This document shows, one piece after another, positions 15,788 through 25,418 of a stretch of 51,803 nt of DNA. The notes beneath the pieces are model-generated. The model saw only the letters and a list, made by a program, of their open reading frames with translations, had not been told where the DNA came from and ran no database searches. Source of the DNA: Clostridiales bacterium (GTDB lineage: Bacteria; Bacillota; Clostridia; TANB77; CAG-508); contig DQFO01000021.1 of assembly GCA_003525075.1 (NCBI GenBank), forward strand, positions 160,692 to 212,494, written 5' to 3'. The translations under genes and the position numbers were made by a program. The first letter of the stretch is position 1. Every line of letters begins with the position of its first letter.

Positions 15788-16708
15788 TCATTTGTTTAAT
15801 TCTTTTTCTATAATGTTAATATTATCCTCCAAATTTGCAAGTCCATCTATCCAAATAGTTTGTTTGTTTTTTCTAAACCATGTTAATTGTCTTTTGGCAT
15901 ATCTTCTACTTTCTTGTTTTATTTTTTCTATCATTTCTTCTTTTGTAAGTTCTTTTTGAAAATATTGAACAACTTCTTTATATCCAAGTCCTTGCATTGC
16001 TGTTGGAAAATGGTTATATTTTCTTCGCAAATTTTCTACTTCTTCTATTAAACCATTTTCTATCATTTTATCAACTCTTATATTAATTCTTTCATATAAT
16101 TTTTCTCTATCTATATTAATTGCAAATATTTTATAATCATATTTTACTTCTTTTTTTCTTGATTCTTTTTCTTGCTCTGTTTTATTTTTTCCAGTAGCAT
16201 GATATATTTCTAATACTCTAATTATTCTTTTTCTATCATTTATACTGATTTTTTGCATTGCTTGTTCATCAATTTCTTTTGCTTTATTATATAAATTTTC
16301 TAAGCCTTCTTCTGCTTCTTTTTCTAATTTTTTCCTATATTCTTCATCAAATTTTATTTCAGGATATTCTATGCCATATATTAATGAATCTACATATAAT
16401 CCTGTTCCACCTACAATTATTGGTATTTTTCCTTTACTAATAATATTTTCTATTGCTTTTTCGGCATCAGTTTTGTAATCTGCTACACTATATCTTGTAT
16501 CTGGTGATACAAAATCCACCAAATAATGTTTTATTCCTTGCATTTCACTTTTTGTAACTTTTGCTGTTCCTATATTCATATCTTTATATATTTGCATAGA
16601 ATCACAAGAAATTATTTCTCCATCTATTTTTTTTGCTAATTCTATTGATAATGCTGTTTTTCCAGATGCTGTTGGTCCACATATTACAATTACTTTTGGC
16701 TTATCCAT
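15788..16708 (-). CDS. miaA: tRNA dimethylallyltransferase MiaA
   Basis: MiaA transfers a dimethylallyl group to A37 of tRNAs reading codons that begin with U. Motifs are the P-loop GPTASGKTALS, the conserved DSMQIYKDMNIGTAKVT and GGTGLYVDSLI, and ARRYAKRQLTWFRKN-type residues near the end. The ATG at 16708 is chosen because GGAG lies five bases ahead; a TTG six codons upstream falls before that site. It follows the small membrane protein gene and ends 18 bases before the HlyD-like gene. Confidence 0.95.
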   Translation of the reverse strand: MDKPKVIVICGPTASGKTALSIELAKKIDGEIISCDSMQIYKDMNIGTAKVTKSEMQGIKHYLVDFVSPDTRYSVADYKTDAEKAIENIISKGKIPIIVGGTGLYVDSLIYGIEYPEIKFDEEYRKKLEKEAEEGLENLYNKAKEIDEQAMQKISINDRKRIIRVLEIYHATGKNKTEQEKESRKKEVKYDYKIFAINIDREKLYERINIRVDKMIENGLIEEVENLRRKYNHFPTAMQGLGYKEVVQYFQKELTKEEMIEKIKQESRRYAKRQLTWFRKNKQTIWIDGLANLEDNINIIEKELNK

Positions 16709-16726
16709 TTTTTCTCCATTCTGCAA

Positions 16727-17158
16727 TTAATTTTGCATATTATAATTATTTAAAATCCCTATCTGAGTATTTCTTAAATATACAAATTCCATTATAACTA
16801 ATAATATAAATATAATTAAAGTCTTTTTTAATTTTCGTGCACATTCTTCTTTATCAATTTCTCCATTTTGACTTTCATTTATTAATCTTGTAATATTAGG
16901 TAATAAAATTATCCCATTCATAGGTGTAAATATTGTTACTAATATTTTCAATGCAATTTCTCTGCTTTGACTATTTGGATATTCAATTCCTAATGAAGAA
17001 ATATTAAATAAAATCATTGTAAATATCAAACATACAATTATTTCAAAAATAAATATTATAATTTTCTTTTTTAAATCCATTCCATTTAATCCATTATAAA
17101 TAATTATACCTAATACTATAAAAAGTATTATTGATATTACACTAATTAATGCATTCAT
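16727..17158 (-). CDS. Small hypothetical membrane protein
   Basis: About 143 residues with four predicted membrane segments: near 3-20, 28-52, 70-95 and 115-133, separated by a charged loop (NESQNGEIDKEECARKLKK). No family is recognised. The ATG at 17158 has AAAGGT upstream; a longer frame from 17203 would overlap the mutL end. It lies between mutL and miaA and is probably co-transcribed with them. Confidence 0.65.
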   Translation of the reverse strand: MNALISVISIILFIVLGIIIYNGLNGMDLKKKIIIFIFEIIVCLIFTMILFNISSLGIEYPNSQSREIALKILVTIFTPMNGIILLPNITRLINESQNGEIDKEECARKLKKTLIIFILLVIMEFVYLRNTQIGILNNYNMQN

Positions 17159-17171
17159 ATATTGACCTTTC

Positions 17172-19526
17172 TTATTTTCGTGAAAATTTTCTCTCAATAT
17201 CATATTTAGACATTTTTATCGCTATTGGGTTTCCTTTTGAATTATCAAATGGATCTGCTAATGATAATAATTTTTCTATTATGTTTTGAGTTTCTTCTCT
17301 TGTATTATCCATTTTTTCATTTTCAACAACTTTTTTTGCAACTGTTTGTAAAAATTTTTCTTCTATTTCTTTTCTTTCTGTTCTGGCAACAGAATTTATT
17401 TCTTGTAAGATTTCTATAAATAATTCTTTTGTTTCCATTTCAACACATATTTCTGGAACCTCTGTTAATTTTATAGTGTCTTCTCCAAATGGTTCAAATA
17501 TAAATCCTGCTTTATTTAACATCTCTATATTGTCTTTTGCTATTTCCATATCTTTTTTTGACAATGTTATAACATCTGGTAATAATAATAATTGCGAAGA
17601 GTTTTGTTTTTCATTATAATAATTATTTTTTAATACTTCATATAGGATTCTTTCTTTTGCTTTTCTTTGATTCAATATGTACATATCTTGGTTTATTTCT
17701 AATATAGAGTAATTTTCAAATGCAATTCCTATAAATTTGTAATTTACTTTTTGGTTTTCTGGAAATTTATCAAATATTGATATATTTTCAACTGGTGTTG
17801 TTATATCATCAATATTGTTTTCTTCTTTTTCTATTTTGTTTTGTTCTTCTAATGGCTTTGTTCCAAACATTTTCATGTACATTTCTTCAAATTCTGGTGA
17901 AAATCTTGTTTTCTTTTCTTCTACATTTTCTTTTTCTATTTTTTCCTCTTGTATATTTTCATTTTGCACTGGTTGTATTGTTTGTTCCTCTTTTTGTGGA
18001 AGCTTATATTGAATTTGTTCTGTTTGTTGTTTATCTTCTTTTATTGGTTCATAAGTATATTTTTCTTCATTTAAGCTTTCACTTACTTGTGGTTCTGATA
18101 TTTTTTGTACTGGAATATCATATTTACTTTCTTCTTTTTCCTTAACTTTTTTTAGAGAATCTTCATCATCTATTTTTTCAACTTCTTCTACATCTTTTTC
18201 TGTTTCTAAATTTGTTACATTATCTTTACTTCCATAAGTTTCATTTAATACTTTTTGTTTTAGTTCTTGCAATTTTCTTAATACTTCTTGATTTTTATCA
18301 TATACTTCATTTCCAATAAATTTAGAATTTTCAATAATTTCATTTTGTTTTATTTGTGTTTTTTCTACTTTCACTTCTTCTTTTGGAACTTCTTCTTTTA
18401 CTATTTGTGTACTAACATTTCCTTTTGCTTTTTCTTCAATCAATCCCATTTCTTGAAGTTTTCTTTGATTGTATATTTGTTCTACAATAGTTTCTTTTTT
18501 TGGTTGAAATTCATTTTTTTCTTCTACATTATTGTTTTCATCAGACAATAGTTTTTCTTTTATTGAATTATATACTGCTTTAAATATTGTATTTTCATTT
18601 TCGAATCTTACTTCTAATTTTGCTGGATGAACATTTACATCAACTTTTCTTGGATTCATATCTATATTTAATACTGCAAATGCAAATTTTCCAGATGGTA
18701 TGTAATCTTTATATGCTCTTTCTGTTGCTGATGATAATACCTTATCTTTTACATATCTTTTGTTTACAAAAAATATTTGATTTGCTCTATTTGATCTTGC
18801 TATTTCTGGTTTTCCTATAACTCCATATATATGTATATCTTCTAATTCATAATCTACGTCAATTATAGAATTTGCAACTGTTTTTCCATATAAACTATAT
18901 ATTACTGTTTTTATATCTCCATTTCCATTTGTTTGTATTACTGTTCTTCCTGTATTTATTAGTTTTAAAGCTATTTCAGGATGTGCTAATGCTATTCTTG
19001 ATATTGCATCTTCTATATATCCTGCTTCTGTAAAGTCTTTTCTTAGAAATTTATATCTTACTGGTGTATTATAGAATAGATTTGTTACAGTTATTGTTGT
19101 TCCAACACATGCTCCTGTTTCAGATTTTTCTATTATATTTCCACCTTCTACAACTATTTTTTGACCATTTGCTTGTGTGGCTGTTTTTGAAACTAATTCT
19201 ACCCTTGAAATTGCAGCAATACTTGCCAATGCTTCTCCACGGAACCCCATAGATTTTACTGTGCTTAAATCTTCTGCTGATCTTATTTTACTTGTTGCAT
19301 GTCTTTCAAATGCTATTTCTAAATCATCTTCTGCAATTCCTTTTCCATTGTCTGTTATACGTATATATGATATTCCACCATTTTTTATTTCTACTGTTAT
19401 ATTTGTTGCTCCTGCATCTATTGAATTTTCTACCATTTCTTTTATTGCTGATGCTGGTCTTTCTATTACTTCTCCAGCAGCTATTTTATTTATTGTTAAA
19501 TCATCTAATAATACTATGTTTCCCAT
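17172..19526 (-). CDS. mutL: DNA mismatch repair protein MutL (nuclease motifs degenerate)
   Basis: The N-terminal GHKL ATPase is intact: MVENSIDAGA (31-40), ITDNGKG (57-63), GFRGEAL (94-100) and the conserved NPRKVDVNVHPAKLEVRF (291-308). A long Glu/Lys-rich linker (about 330-585) makes the protein 784 residues, longer than usual. In the C-terminal dimerisation domain the endonuclease motif DQHA(x)2E is replaced by NQRKAKE (619-625), the ACR/CK motif by VAKK, and the CPHGRP motif by a KGNP stretch near 765. The metal-binding nuclease of MutH-lacking bacteria therefore appears lost. AAGGAATAAT supplies the ribosome binding site. Confidence 0.93.
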   Translation of the reverse strand: MGNIVLLDDLTINKIAAGEVIERPASAIKEMVENSIDAGATNITVEIKNGGISYIRITDNGKGIAEDDLEIAFERHATSKIRSAEDLSTVKSMGFRGEALASIAAISRVELVSKTATQANGQKIVVEGGNIIEKSETGACVGTTITVTNLFYNTPVRYKFLRKDFTEAGYIEDAISRIALAHPEIALKLINTGRTVIQTNGNGDIKTVIYSLYGKTVANSIIDVDYELEDIHIYGVIGKPEIARSNRANQIFFVNKRYVKDKVLSSATERAYKDYIPSGKFAFAVLNIDMNPRKVDVNVHPAKLEVRFENENTIFKAVYNSIKEKLLSDENNNVEEKNEFQPKKETIVEQIYNQRKLQEMGLIEEKAKGNVSTQIVKEEVPKEEVKVEKTQIKQNEIIENSKFIGNEVYDKNQEVLRKLQELKQKVLNETYGSKDNVTNLETEKDVEEVEKIDDEDSLKKVKEKEESKYDIPVQKISEPQVSESLNEEKYTYEPIKEDKQQTEQIQYKLPQKEEQTIQPVQNENIQEEKIEKENVEEKKTRFSPEFEEMYMKMFGTKPLEEQNKIEKEENNIDDITTPVENISIFDKFPENQKVNYKFIGIAFENYSILEINQDMYILNQRKAKERILYEVLKNNYYNEKQNSSQLLLLPDVITLSKKDMEIAKDNIEMLNKAGFIFEPFGEDTIKLTEVPEICVEMETKELFIEILQEINSVARTERKEIEEKFLQTVAKKVVENEKMDNTREETQNIIEKLLSLADPFDNSKGNPIAIKMSKYDIERKFSRK

Positions 19527-19606
19527 ATTATTCCTTGCCTTATGTAAATTTATTTAGGTTTATTTTGCTACCTATAAACATGGTTATATTCTATAATAAA
19601 AAAATA

Positions 19607-19633
19607 AAAATAGCAAGTTATCCTTGCTATTTT
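19607..19633 (-). terminator. Terminator after the GT4 gene
   Basis: An 11-bp stem (19623-19633 with 19607-19617) ends in TTTTATTTTTTTATT on the minus strand, directly after the GT4 stop codon. Confidence 0.8.
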
Positions 19634-19643
19634 TTATGATATT

Positions 19644-20936
19644 TTATGCAAATATTTGTCTTTTTTTAAATGGTAATATATTGTTCGTTTCTTTCTCTAC
19701 TGCTGAATTTTTCTTTTCGATTCTTGCTTTTTCTTGTGCTATTTGCTTTTTTTGTCTTTCTGCCATTGTCTCACATATTGCTTTTTGATATGTAAAGTGT
19801 GTGTCTTGTGCTATTTTTTGCCAATTATAATTTTCTTTTACTTTTATTTTTGCATTTTTTACAATATTATCACATAATTCTGGATTAAATAATAGTTCTA
19901 GTATTGAATCTGCAATTGAATTTGGATTTCCACAATAGCTTTTCATTCCTGTTACTCTATGTTCTACAATTTCTCCTAATCCTCCAGCATCTGATACTAC
20001 TATTGGTCTTTCTGCTAACATTCCTTCAAGTGCTACAATTCCAAATGGTTCATATGTACTTGGAAATACTGAGATATCTGCTGCTTTATACATTCTTTCT
20101 ACATCTTTTCCATTCATATATCCTGCAAAATATACTTTATTTGAAATTCCTAAATAATCAGCTTGTGCCTTTAATTCGTCTAACATTCCACCTTTTCCAG
20201 CTATTACTAATTTAGCATCATGATATGAAGCTAATACTTTTGGCATTGCTGCAATTAAATTTTGTACACCTTTTTCATATACTAATCTTCCCATGAATAA
20301 TATTATTTTTTCATTATCCATTGCATATTTTCTTCTAAACGAATAATCTCTGTCCATTCCTGTGAATTTATTTAAGTTAACACCATTTGGAACAACATTT
20401 ATTTTTTCAAATGGTAATCCAAATAGTCTTTGTACTTCACTCTTCATATAATTACTGTTTACTATTACTTCATTTGCTTCATATGTAAGCATCCATTCTG
20501 TATCATTTATGTATTTTTGATTTGGTTCTCTTATTCCACCATTTCTTCCTGCCTCTGTTGCATGTATTGTTGCTACTATTGGGATATCAAATGAGTGTTT
20601 TAATGTTTTTGCAGCATTGGCAACTAACCAATCATGTGCATGTATTACATCAAATTTTCCTTGTTCTGCAATTATTTGACTTGCTCTTTCTACCATATTA
20701 AAGTTAAGTTGTAATATCCAGTCTATAAAGTTGTTTGGTTGTATCATATAATTATCTACTCTATAAACTTTTACTCCTTTATCATCCTCATAATATGGAA
20801 CTTCCCCATCTCTATATGTTACTACAGTTACTTCATGACCATCTTTTATTAATCTGTGTGATAGGTCATATACTACTCTTGATATTCCGCCAACTACTCT
20901 TGGTGGATATTCCCATGTAAGCATCAATATTTTCAT
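19644..20936 (-). CDS. GT4-family glycosyltransferase, glycogen-synthase-like
   Basis: A GT-B fold enzyme of about 430 residues. The N-terminus MKILMLTWEYPPRVVGGISR, the HAHDWLVANAA segment and EPFGIVALEGMLAERP (nucleotide-sugar E-x7-E region) match GT4 proteins often described as archaeal-type glycogen or alpha-glucan synthases. Specificity cannot be fixed, but GH57 branching enzyme and GH15 genes in the same window support an alpha-glucan role. The tail after residue 395 is basic, Lys/Gln-rich. The ATG at 20936 follows GAAAGGGG; the longer TTG frame would start before that site. Confidence 0.85.
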   Translation of the reverse strand: MKILMLTWEYPPRVVGGISRVVYDLSHRLIKDGHEVTVVTYRDGEVPYYEDDKGVKVYRVDNYMIQPNNFIDWILQLNFNMVERASQIIAEQGKFDVIHAHDWLVANAAKTLKHSFDIPIVATIHATEAGRNGGIREPNQKYINDTEWMLTYEANEVIVNSNYMKSEVQRLFGLPFEKINVVPNGVNLNKFTGMDRDYSFRRKYAMDNEKIILFMGRLVYEKGVQNLIAAMPKVLASYHDAKLVIAGKGGMLDELKAQADYLGISNKVYFAGYMNGKDVERMYKAADISVFPSTYEPFGIVALEGMLAERPIVVSDAGGLGEIVEHRVTGMKSYCGNPNSIADSILELLFNPELCDNIVKNAKIKVKENYNWQKIAQDTHFTYQKAICETMAERQKKQIAQEKARIEKKNSAVEKETNNILPFKKRQIFA

Positions 20937-21049
20937 TGATTTTACCCCTTTCTTAAGTTCAGTTTTCTTCTGTTTCAATTATACTTTTTATATTTTATAC
21001 ATAATTTTTGTTTTTGTCTATATTTTTTACAAATTTTTTCTACATTTTA

Positions 21050-21538
21050 CTATCTTTTAACATATGTTATAAAATCATATGTTAAATCATTATCTTCATC
21101 TTTTTGATTTTCCTCTCTTGAAACTTCTTTCCAAACTTCTTCATTAATTCTTGGGAATACTGCATCACCATCGAAATCTTTGTCTACTTCTGTTACATAT
21201 AATTTTGTTACATATTGCATAAGTAATCTATATATCATAGCTCCACCTATTACATAGTTTTCATTTCTGTCTTCTATATATTGTTGTATTTCAAGCATTG
21301 AATGTACAACTTTTGCATTTGGTGTACTTACTCTAAAATCAGGATTATTTGAAAATACAATTACATTTCTCTCTCTTAAATATTTTCCTAATATGTCATA
21401 TGTTTTTCTTCCCATTATAACATTTTTTCCTTCTGTTAATTCTCTAAATTTTTTTGATTCTGCTGGTAATTTCATTATTAATTCATCATTTTTTCCTATT
21501 ACATTATTTTTAGCTTTTGCTACTATTATACTTAACAT
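21050..21538 (-). CDS. folA: Dihydrofolate reductase
   Basis: Reduces dihydrofolate to tetrahydrofolate with NADPH. At 162 residues it has the family length and motifs: MLSIIVAKAKNNVIGKNDEL, the acidic-substrate region LPAESKKFRELTEGKNVIMGRKTYD, and YVIGGAMIYRLLM for cofactor binding. GGAGGAGAAAAATA gives a clear start. It ends a run with the radical SAM and formate-THF ligase genes, so one-carbon metabolism genes lie together. Confidence 0.95.
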   Translation of the reverse strand: MLSIIVAKAKNNVIGKNDELIMKLPAESKKFRELTEGKNVIMGRKTYDILGKYLRERNVIVFSNNPDFRVSTPNAKVVHSMLEIQQYIEDRNENYVIGGAMIYRLLMQYVTKLYVTEVDKDFDGDAVFPRINEEVWKEVSREENQKDEDNDLTYDFITYVKR

Positions 21539-21574
21539 TATTTTTCTCCTCCATCATTTTTGTTAGAACATTTA

Positions 21575-22462
21575 TTAATATTCCCATGTTGGAACATATT
21601 CTTCTTCATGTTCTCCTAATTCTTGTATATATCCATTTTCTAAATCTAATTCATATAAATAATTTTCTACTTTTTCATATTCTTCTTTTGTTATTTTTCT
21701 TGCAATTTCTGGTATTTCTTTAGCCTTATATGTTGGAAAATATTGTGCCATTATACTTACATATACATTTGAATCTATATTTTCTTTAATCCATTTCAAA
21801 ACTTTTTTACTATTTTGTACTTCATTTGGTAATATTAGATGTCTTATCATTAATCCTTTTTTCATAACTCCATTCTCATCAAGTACTGGTGTCCCCACTT
21901 GTCTATACATTTCTTGAATTGCTTTTGTTGCAATTTCAAAATAATTATCTACTTTTGAATATTTTTTCGCTAAATCATCATAATAATATTTTAAATCTGG
22001 TAAATATATGTCTACATATCCTTCAAGTAATTTTAGTGTTTCTACACTCTCATAACCATTTGTATTATATACTATTGGAATTTCCAAACCTTTTTTTCTT
22101 GCAATTTTTATTGCTTCTACAATATGTAGTGCATATGATGTTGGAGTTACTAAATTAATATTTTGGACATTTCTTTCTTGTTGTTTTATCATTACATTCG
22201 CTAGTTCTTCTATTGTTATTTCTTTCCCTCTTCCAAACTGACTTATTTCATAATTCTGGCAAAATACACAATTCATATTACAATTTGAGAAAAAGATTGT
22301 TCCAGATCCTTTTTCTCCACTTATACATGGTTCTTCAAAATTATGAATTGAATATAATGCTATTTTTATTTTATCTGTTGATTTACATCTTCCTGGATTT
22401 TTGGTTCTATTAATTTTACAATTGTGTGGACATATTGTACAACATTCTAATTCTTTATTCAT
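21575..22462 (-). CDS. PflX-like radical SAM protein (COG1313 type)
   Basis: A 295-residue radical SAM enzyme. The N-terminal cysteine-rich segment CCTICPHNCKINR resembles the COG1313/PflX group, and CNMNCVFCQNYEISQ holds the CxxxCxxC iron-sulfur site. It is related to pyruvate formate-lyase activating enzymes, but the target is unknown and no pfl gene is in the window. AGAGGGATATAGAG precedes the start. It lies 12 bases after fhs, so is likely co-transcribed. Confidence 0.88.
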   Translation of the reverse strand: MNKELECCTICPHNCKINRTKNPGRCKSTDKIKIALYSIHNFEEPCISGEKGSGTIFFSNCNMNCVFCQNYEISQFGRGKEITIEELANVMIKQQERNVQNINLVTPTSYALHIVEAIKIARKKGLEIPIVYNTNGYESVETLKLLEGYVDIYLPDLKYYYDDLAKKYSKVDNYFEIATKAIQEMYRQVGTPVLDENGVMKKGLMIRHLILPNEVQNSKKVLKWIKENIDSNVYVSIMAQYFPTYKAKEIPEIARKITKEEYEKVENYLYELDLENGYIQELGEHEEEYVPTWEY

Positions 22463-22474
22463 CTCTATATCCCT

Positions 22475-24127
22475 CTAAAAAATTCCACTTATTTCTCCAT
22501 CATTTGAAATATCTATATTTTCTGCTGCAGGAGTTTGTGGTAATCCTGGCATTGTCATTATTTTTCCTGTATATATAACAATAAAACCTGCTCCTGCTTT
22601 TAATTCTACATCATTAATATTTATATTAAATTTTTCAGCACATTCTATATTTTTTGCATTATCTGAAAATGAATATTGTGTTTTAGCTATACAAATTGGT
22701 AAATTTCCATATCCTAATTTTTCTATTTTTTCAACTTTTTTCATTGTTTCATCACTAAATATTACATTTTCTGCACCATAAACATTTTGTGCTACTTTTC
22801 TTACTTTATCAACTATAGAATCATTTAAGTCATAACAATATTTAATTGTTTGACTTTCTGGCATATTAACTATCTTTTGTGCAATATCTATTGCTCCATT
22901 TCCACCTTTAGCCCAACTTTCTACAATACTTACTTTAATATTTCTTTTGCTTAATTCTTCTTTTAGATAATTTAGTTCAACACCTGTATCTGTATTAAAT
23001 TTATTTATTGCTACTATTACATTTTGTCCAAAAATATTTTTTAAGTTATCAATATGTTTATATAAATTTTTCATTCCTTTTTTTAATGCTTCAATATTTT
23101 CATTTAAAATTTCTTCTTTTGGAACTCCTCCATGATATTTTAATGCTTTTATTGTAGCAACACATATTACAACATCTGGTTTTATTTGTGCTTTTCTACA
23201 TTTTATATCAATAAATTTTTCAGCACCTAAGTCAGCTCCAAATCCTGCTTCTGTTACTGTATATTCTGCAAGTTCCATTCCTAATTTTGTTGCTATTACA
23301 GAATTACATCCATGTGCGATATTAGCAAATGGACCTCCATGTATAATTGCAGGTGTATGTTCTAATGTTTGTACTAGATTTGGTTTTATTGCATCTTTCA
23401 ATAATACTGCCATTGCACCTTCTGCTTTTAAGTCTTTAGAAAATATTGGCTCTTCTTTTTTATTATATCCTATTATTATATTTCCAAGTCTTTGCTTTAA
23501 TTCTTCTATATTTTCAGATAAGCATACTATTGCCATTATTTCTGAAGCAACTGATATATCAAATCCATCTTCTCTTGGAACTATTTTACTTTCTCCAGAT
23601 AGTCCTGTCTGTATTTTTCTTAATTGCCTATCATTTAAGTCTACACATCTTTTCCATACTACTTTTTCTATTTGTAATTTATTCCCATAATATATATGAT
23701 TATCTATCATTGCTGACAATAAATTGTTTGCAGATGTTATTGCATGTATATCTCCTGTAAAATGCAAGTTTATATCTTCCATTGGAGCTACTTGTGCATG
23801 TCCTCCACCTGTTGCCCCACCTTTCATTCCGAAAACTGGTCCTAATGATGGTTCTCTTAATGCTAATATTGATTTCTTTCCAATTTTTCTTAATCCATCT
23901 GCAATTGCTATTGATATTGTTGTTTTTCCTTCACCTAAAGGTGTTGGACTCATTGCAGTTACTAATACTAATTTTCCTTTTGAATTTTTATTATATTTTT
24001 CGAAATTTGATATTTTTGCCTTGTATTTTCCATACAATTCTACATCATTTTCATCTATATTTGTTTTTTTGGCTATGTCTAATATATTTTCAAGATTTAC
24101 TTGTTTTGCAATTTCTATATCTGTCAT
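22475..24127 (-). CDS. fhs: Formate--tetrahydrofolate ligase
   Basis: Makes 10-formyl-tetrahydrofolate from formate, ATP and THF. The 550-residue length is standard. Motifs include the P-loop TPLGEGKTT, the REPSLGPVFGMKGGATGGGHAQV segment, and PAIIHGGPFANIAHGCNS. AGAAAGGATGAGAG fixes the start. It is followed closely by a radical SAM gene and folA. In clostridia the enzyme serves purine synthesis and, in some, acetogenic or Gly/Ser metabolism. Confidence 0.97.
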   Translation of the reverse strand: MTDIEIAKQVNLENILDIAKKTNIDENDVELYGKYKAKISNFEKYNKNSKGKLVLVTAMSPTPLGEGKTTISIAIADGLRKIGKKSILALREPSLGPVFGMKGGATGGGHAQVAPMEDINLHFTGDIHAITSANNLLSAMIDNHIYYGNKLQIEKVVWKRCVDLNDRQLRKIQTGLSGESKIVPREDGFDISVASEIMAIVCLSENIEELKQRLGNIIIGYNKKEEPIFSKDLKAEGAMAVLLKDAIKPNLVQTLEHTPAIIHGGPFANIAHGCNSVIATKLGMELAEYTVTEAGFGADLGAEKFIDIKCRKAQIKPDVVICVATIKALKYHGGVPKEEILNENIEALKKGMKNLYKHIDNLKNIFGQNVIVAINKFNTDTGVELNYLKEELSKRNIKVSIVESWAKGGNGAIDIAQKIVNMPESQTIKYCYDLNDSIVDKVRKVAQNVYGAENVIFSDETMKKVEKIEKLGYGNLPICIAKTQYSFSDNAKNIECAEKFNININDVELKAGAGFIVIYTGKIMTMPGLPQTPAAENIDISNDGEISGIF

Positions 24128-24152
24128 TTTCTCTCATCCTTTCTCATTAATA

Positions 24153-24593
24153 TTATGCAAATAAGCCAACAATAATTCCAAGAAAAGCTCCTACAAATAC
24201 TTGGATTGGTGTGTGTCCTAGTACTTCCACAAGTTTTTCTTGGACTTGAACATTAGTAAGACCTGGTGTTTCAATTATTCTATTTAATAATTTTGCTTGT
24301 TTTCCTGCTGCTCTTCTTACACCAGCAGCATCATACATAACAACTAAAGCAAAAATTAGTGCAAGTGCAAATATATTAGAATCAAATCCTTCTGCTTTTC
24401 CTATCATTGTTGCAATACACATTGCTATCGCAGAATGTGAACTTGGCATTCCACCAGCTCCTACAATTCTTTTAAAGTTAAATTTTTTTGTTTTTATTAA
24501 TTCATATATTACTTTAAATGTTTGTATACAAAACCATAATATTAATGGTATATATAAATATCTATTTGTAATCATTTTTTGAAAATTGTTCAT
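24153..24593 (-). CDS. Divergent PAP2 family protein (YuiD-like)
   Basis: A 146-residue membrane protein with the phosphatase-like signature GGMPSSHSAIAMCIAT (about 47-62) and YDAAGVRRAAGKQAKLLN; about four membrane segments. This divergent PAP2 group is common in Firmicutes but its substrate, presumably a lipid phosphate, is not established. GGGAG lies 10 bases before the start. Compact spacing on both sides (17 and 25 bases) suggests one operon with xseB and fhs. Confidence 0.85.
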   Translation of the reverse strand: MNNFQKMITNRYLYIPLILWFCIQTFKVIYELIKTKKFNFKRIVGAGGMPSSHSAIAMCIATMIGKAEGFDSNIFALALIFALVVMYDAAGVRRAAGKQAKLLNRIIETPGLTNVQVQEKLVEVLGHTPIQVFVGAFLGIIVGLFA

Positions 24594-24610
24594 TATGCTG
24601 TTTCTCCCTT

Positions 24611-24838
24611 TTATTCATTATTTGTATCAAAAGGCTTTTCTTCAAAATCACCATTTTTTTCTAACAAAATTGTTATTTTCTTTTCTGCATTTTCCAAAAT
24701 ATTATTACATTGTTTTGCAATTTTCATTCCTTCTTCAAATTTTTTTACAGATTCATCTAAGTTTAATTCGCCTTTTTCTAATTCTGTTACTATATTTTCT
24801 AAATTTTCCATTGATTTTTCAAAATTATTTTCTTCCAT
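24611..24838 (-). CDS. xseB: Exodeoxyribonuclease VII small subunit
   Basis: The 75-residue protein has the XseB core SMENLENIVTELEKGELNLDE followed by SVKKFEEGMKIAKQCNNIL, a helical hairpin that assembles around the large subunit XseA. xseA is not in the window, which is unusual since the two are often adjacent. AAAGGCAAAAAT provides the start signal. Confidence 0.92.
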   Translation of the reverse strand: MEENNFEKSMENLENIVTELEKGELNLDESVKKFEEGMKIAKQCNNILENAEKKITILLEKNGDFEEKPFDTNNE

Positions 24839-24865
24839 ATTTTTGCCTTTCTAAAATAAATATTA

Positions 24866-25288
24866 TTATTTAGTAATCTTTGTTGTGAATACTAATTCTT
24901 CATCACCAATATTATTTTGATATGTTACTGTTACTGTTACATTTTTGTCTAATGAACTACCTTTTTTTACTTCAACTTCAACAGTATATCCTTTAGGAAA
25001 ATTTTCAGAACCATATACATAATGTCCTCCTTTTTTTCCATCAAAAACAACTTGATTTGAAATTACCCCTTCATCCAATGCTGATATTTGTTTTACACTT
25101 TCAATTGCTTGAATGGCTAGATTTGTAGCAATAACTTTTCTGTTTATTTTTTCCTTTACATTTATTGTGTTTGAGATTATAGTAGTTATTAATGGTACAA
25201 ATATCATTAATATCGTTACTGCTATACTTGCATCAATTCCTGTTACTCCTCTATTCTTTTTTATTTTTTTTAATATCTTTTTCTCCAT
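24866..25288 (-). CDS. Pilin-like single-pass protein with Asp at position 5
   Basis: A basic leader (MEKKILKKIKKNRG) is followed by VTGIDASIAVTILMIFVPLI, a hydrophobic helix compatible with prepilin cleavage after the Gly. The rest (about 40-140) looks like a beta-rich extracellular domain (ISNQVVFDGKKGGHYVYGSE, VEVEVKKG, TVTVTYQNN). It resembles minor pilins of the PilV type. Asp rather than Glu falls at position 5 of the mature form. It is far from the pilus operon, ahead of xseB. Weak ribosome binding site (AAGGTTAC). Confidence 0.6.
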   Translation of the reverse strand: MEKKILKKIKKNRGVTGIDASIAVTILMIFVPLITTIISNTINVKEKINRKVIATNLAIQAIESVKQISALDEGVISNQVVFDGKKGGHYVYGSENFPKGYTVEVEVKKGSSLDKNVTVTVTYQNNIGDEELVFTTKITK

Positions 25289-25382
25289 GTAACCTTATTA
25301 GATTCCTTTCCAATCATTTGTATTACTGATATATAATATATCAATAATCATTAATAAAATCAATAGGAAACACAAAAAAAAC

Positions 25383-25403
25383 GACTAGAAAAATATTCTA
25401 GTC
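25383..25403 (-). terminator. Terminator after the HU gene
   Basis: An 8-bp perfect stem (25383-25390 with 25396-25403) is followed on the minus strand by GTTTTTTTTG. Confidence 0.85.
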
Positions 25404-25418
25404 ATTTATATTATATAA

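Noticed and set aside
20937..21049. A riboswitch ahead of folA, fhs or the GT4 gene
   Set aside because: The gaps are short and AT-rich, with no conserved core or attenuator stem that I could recognise.
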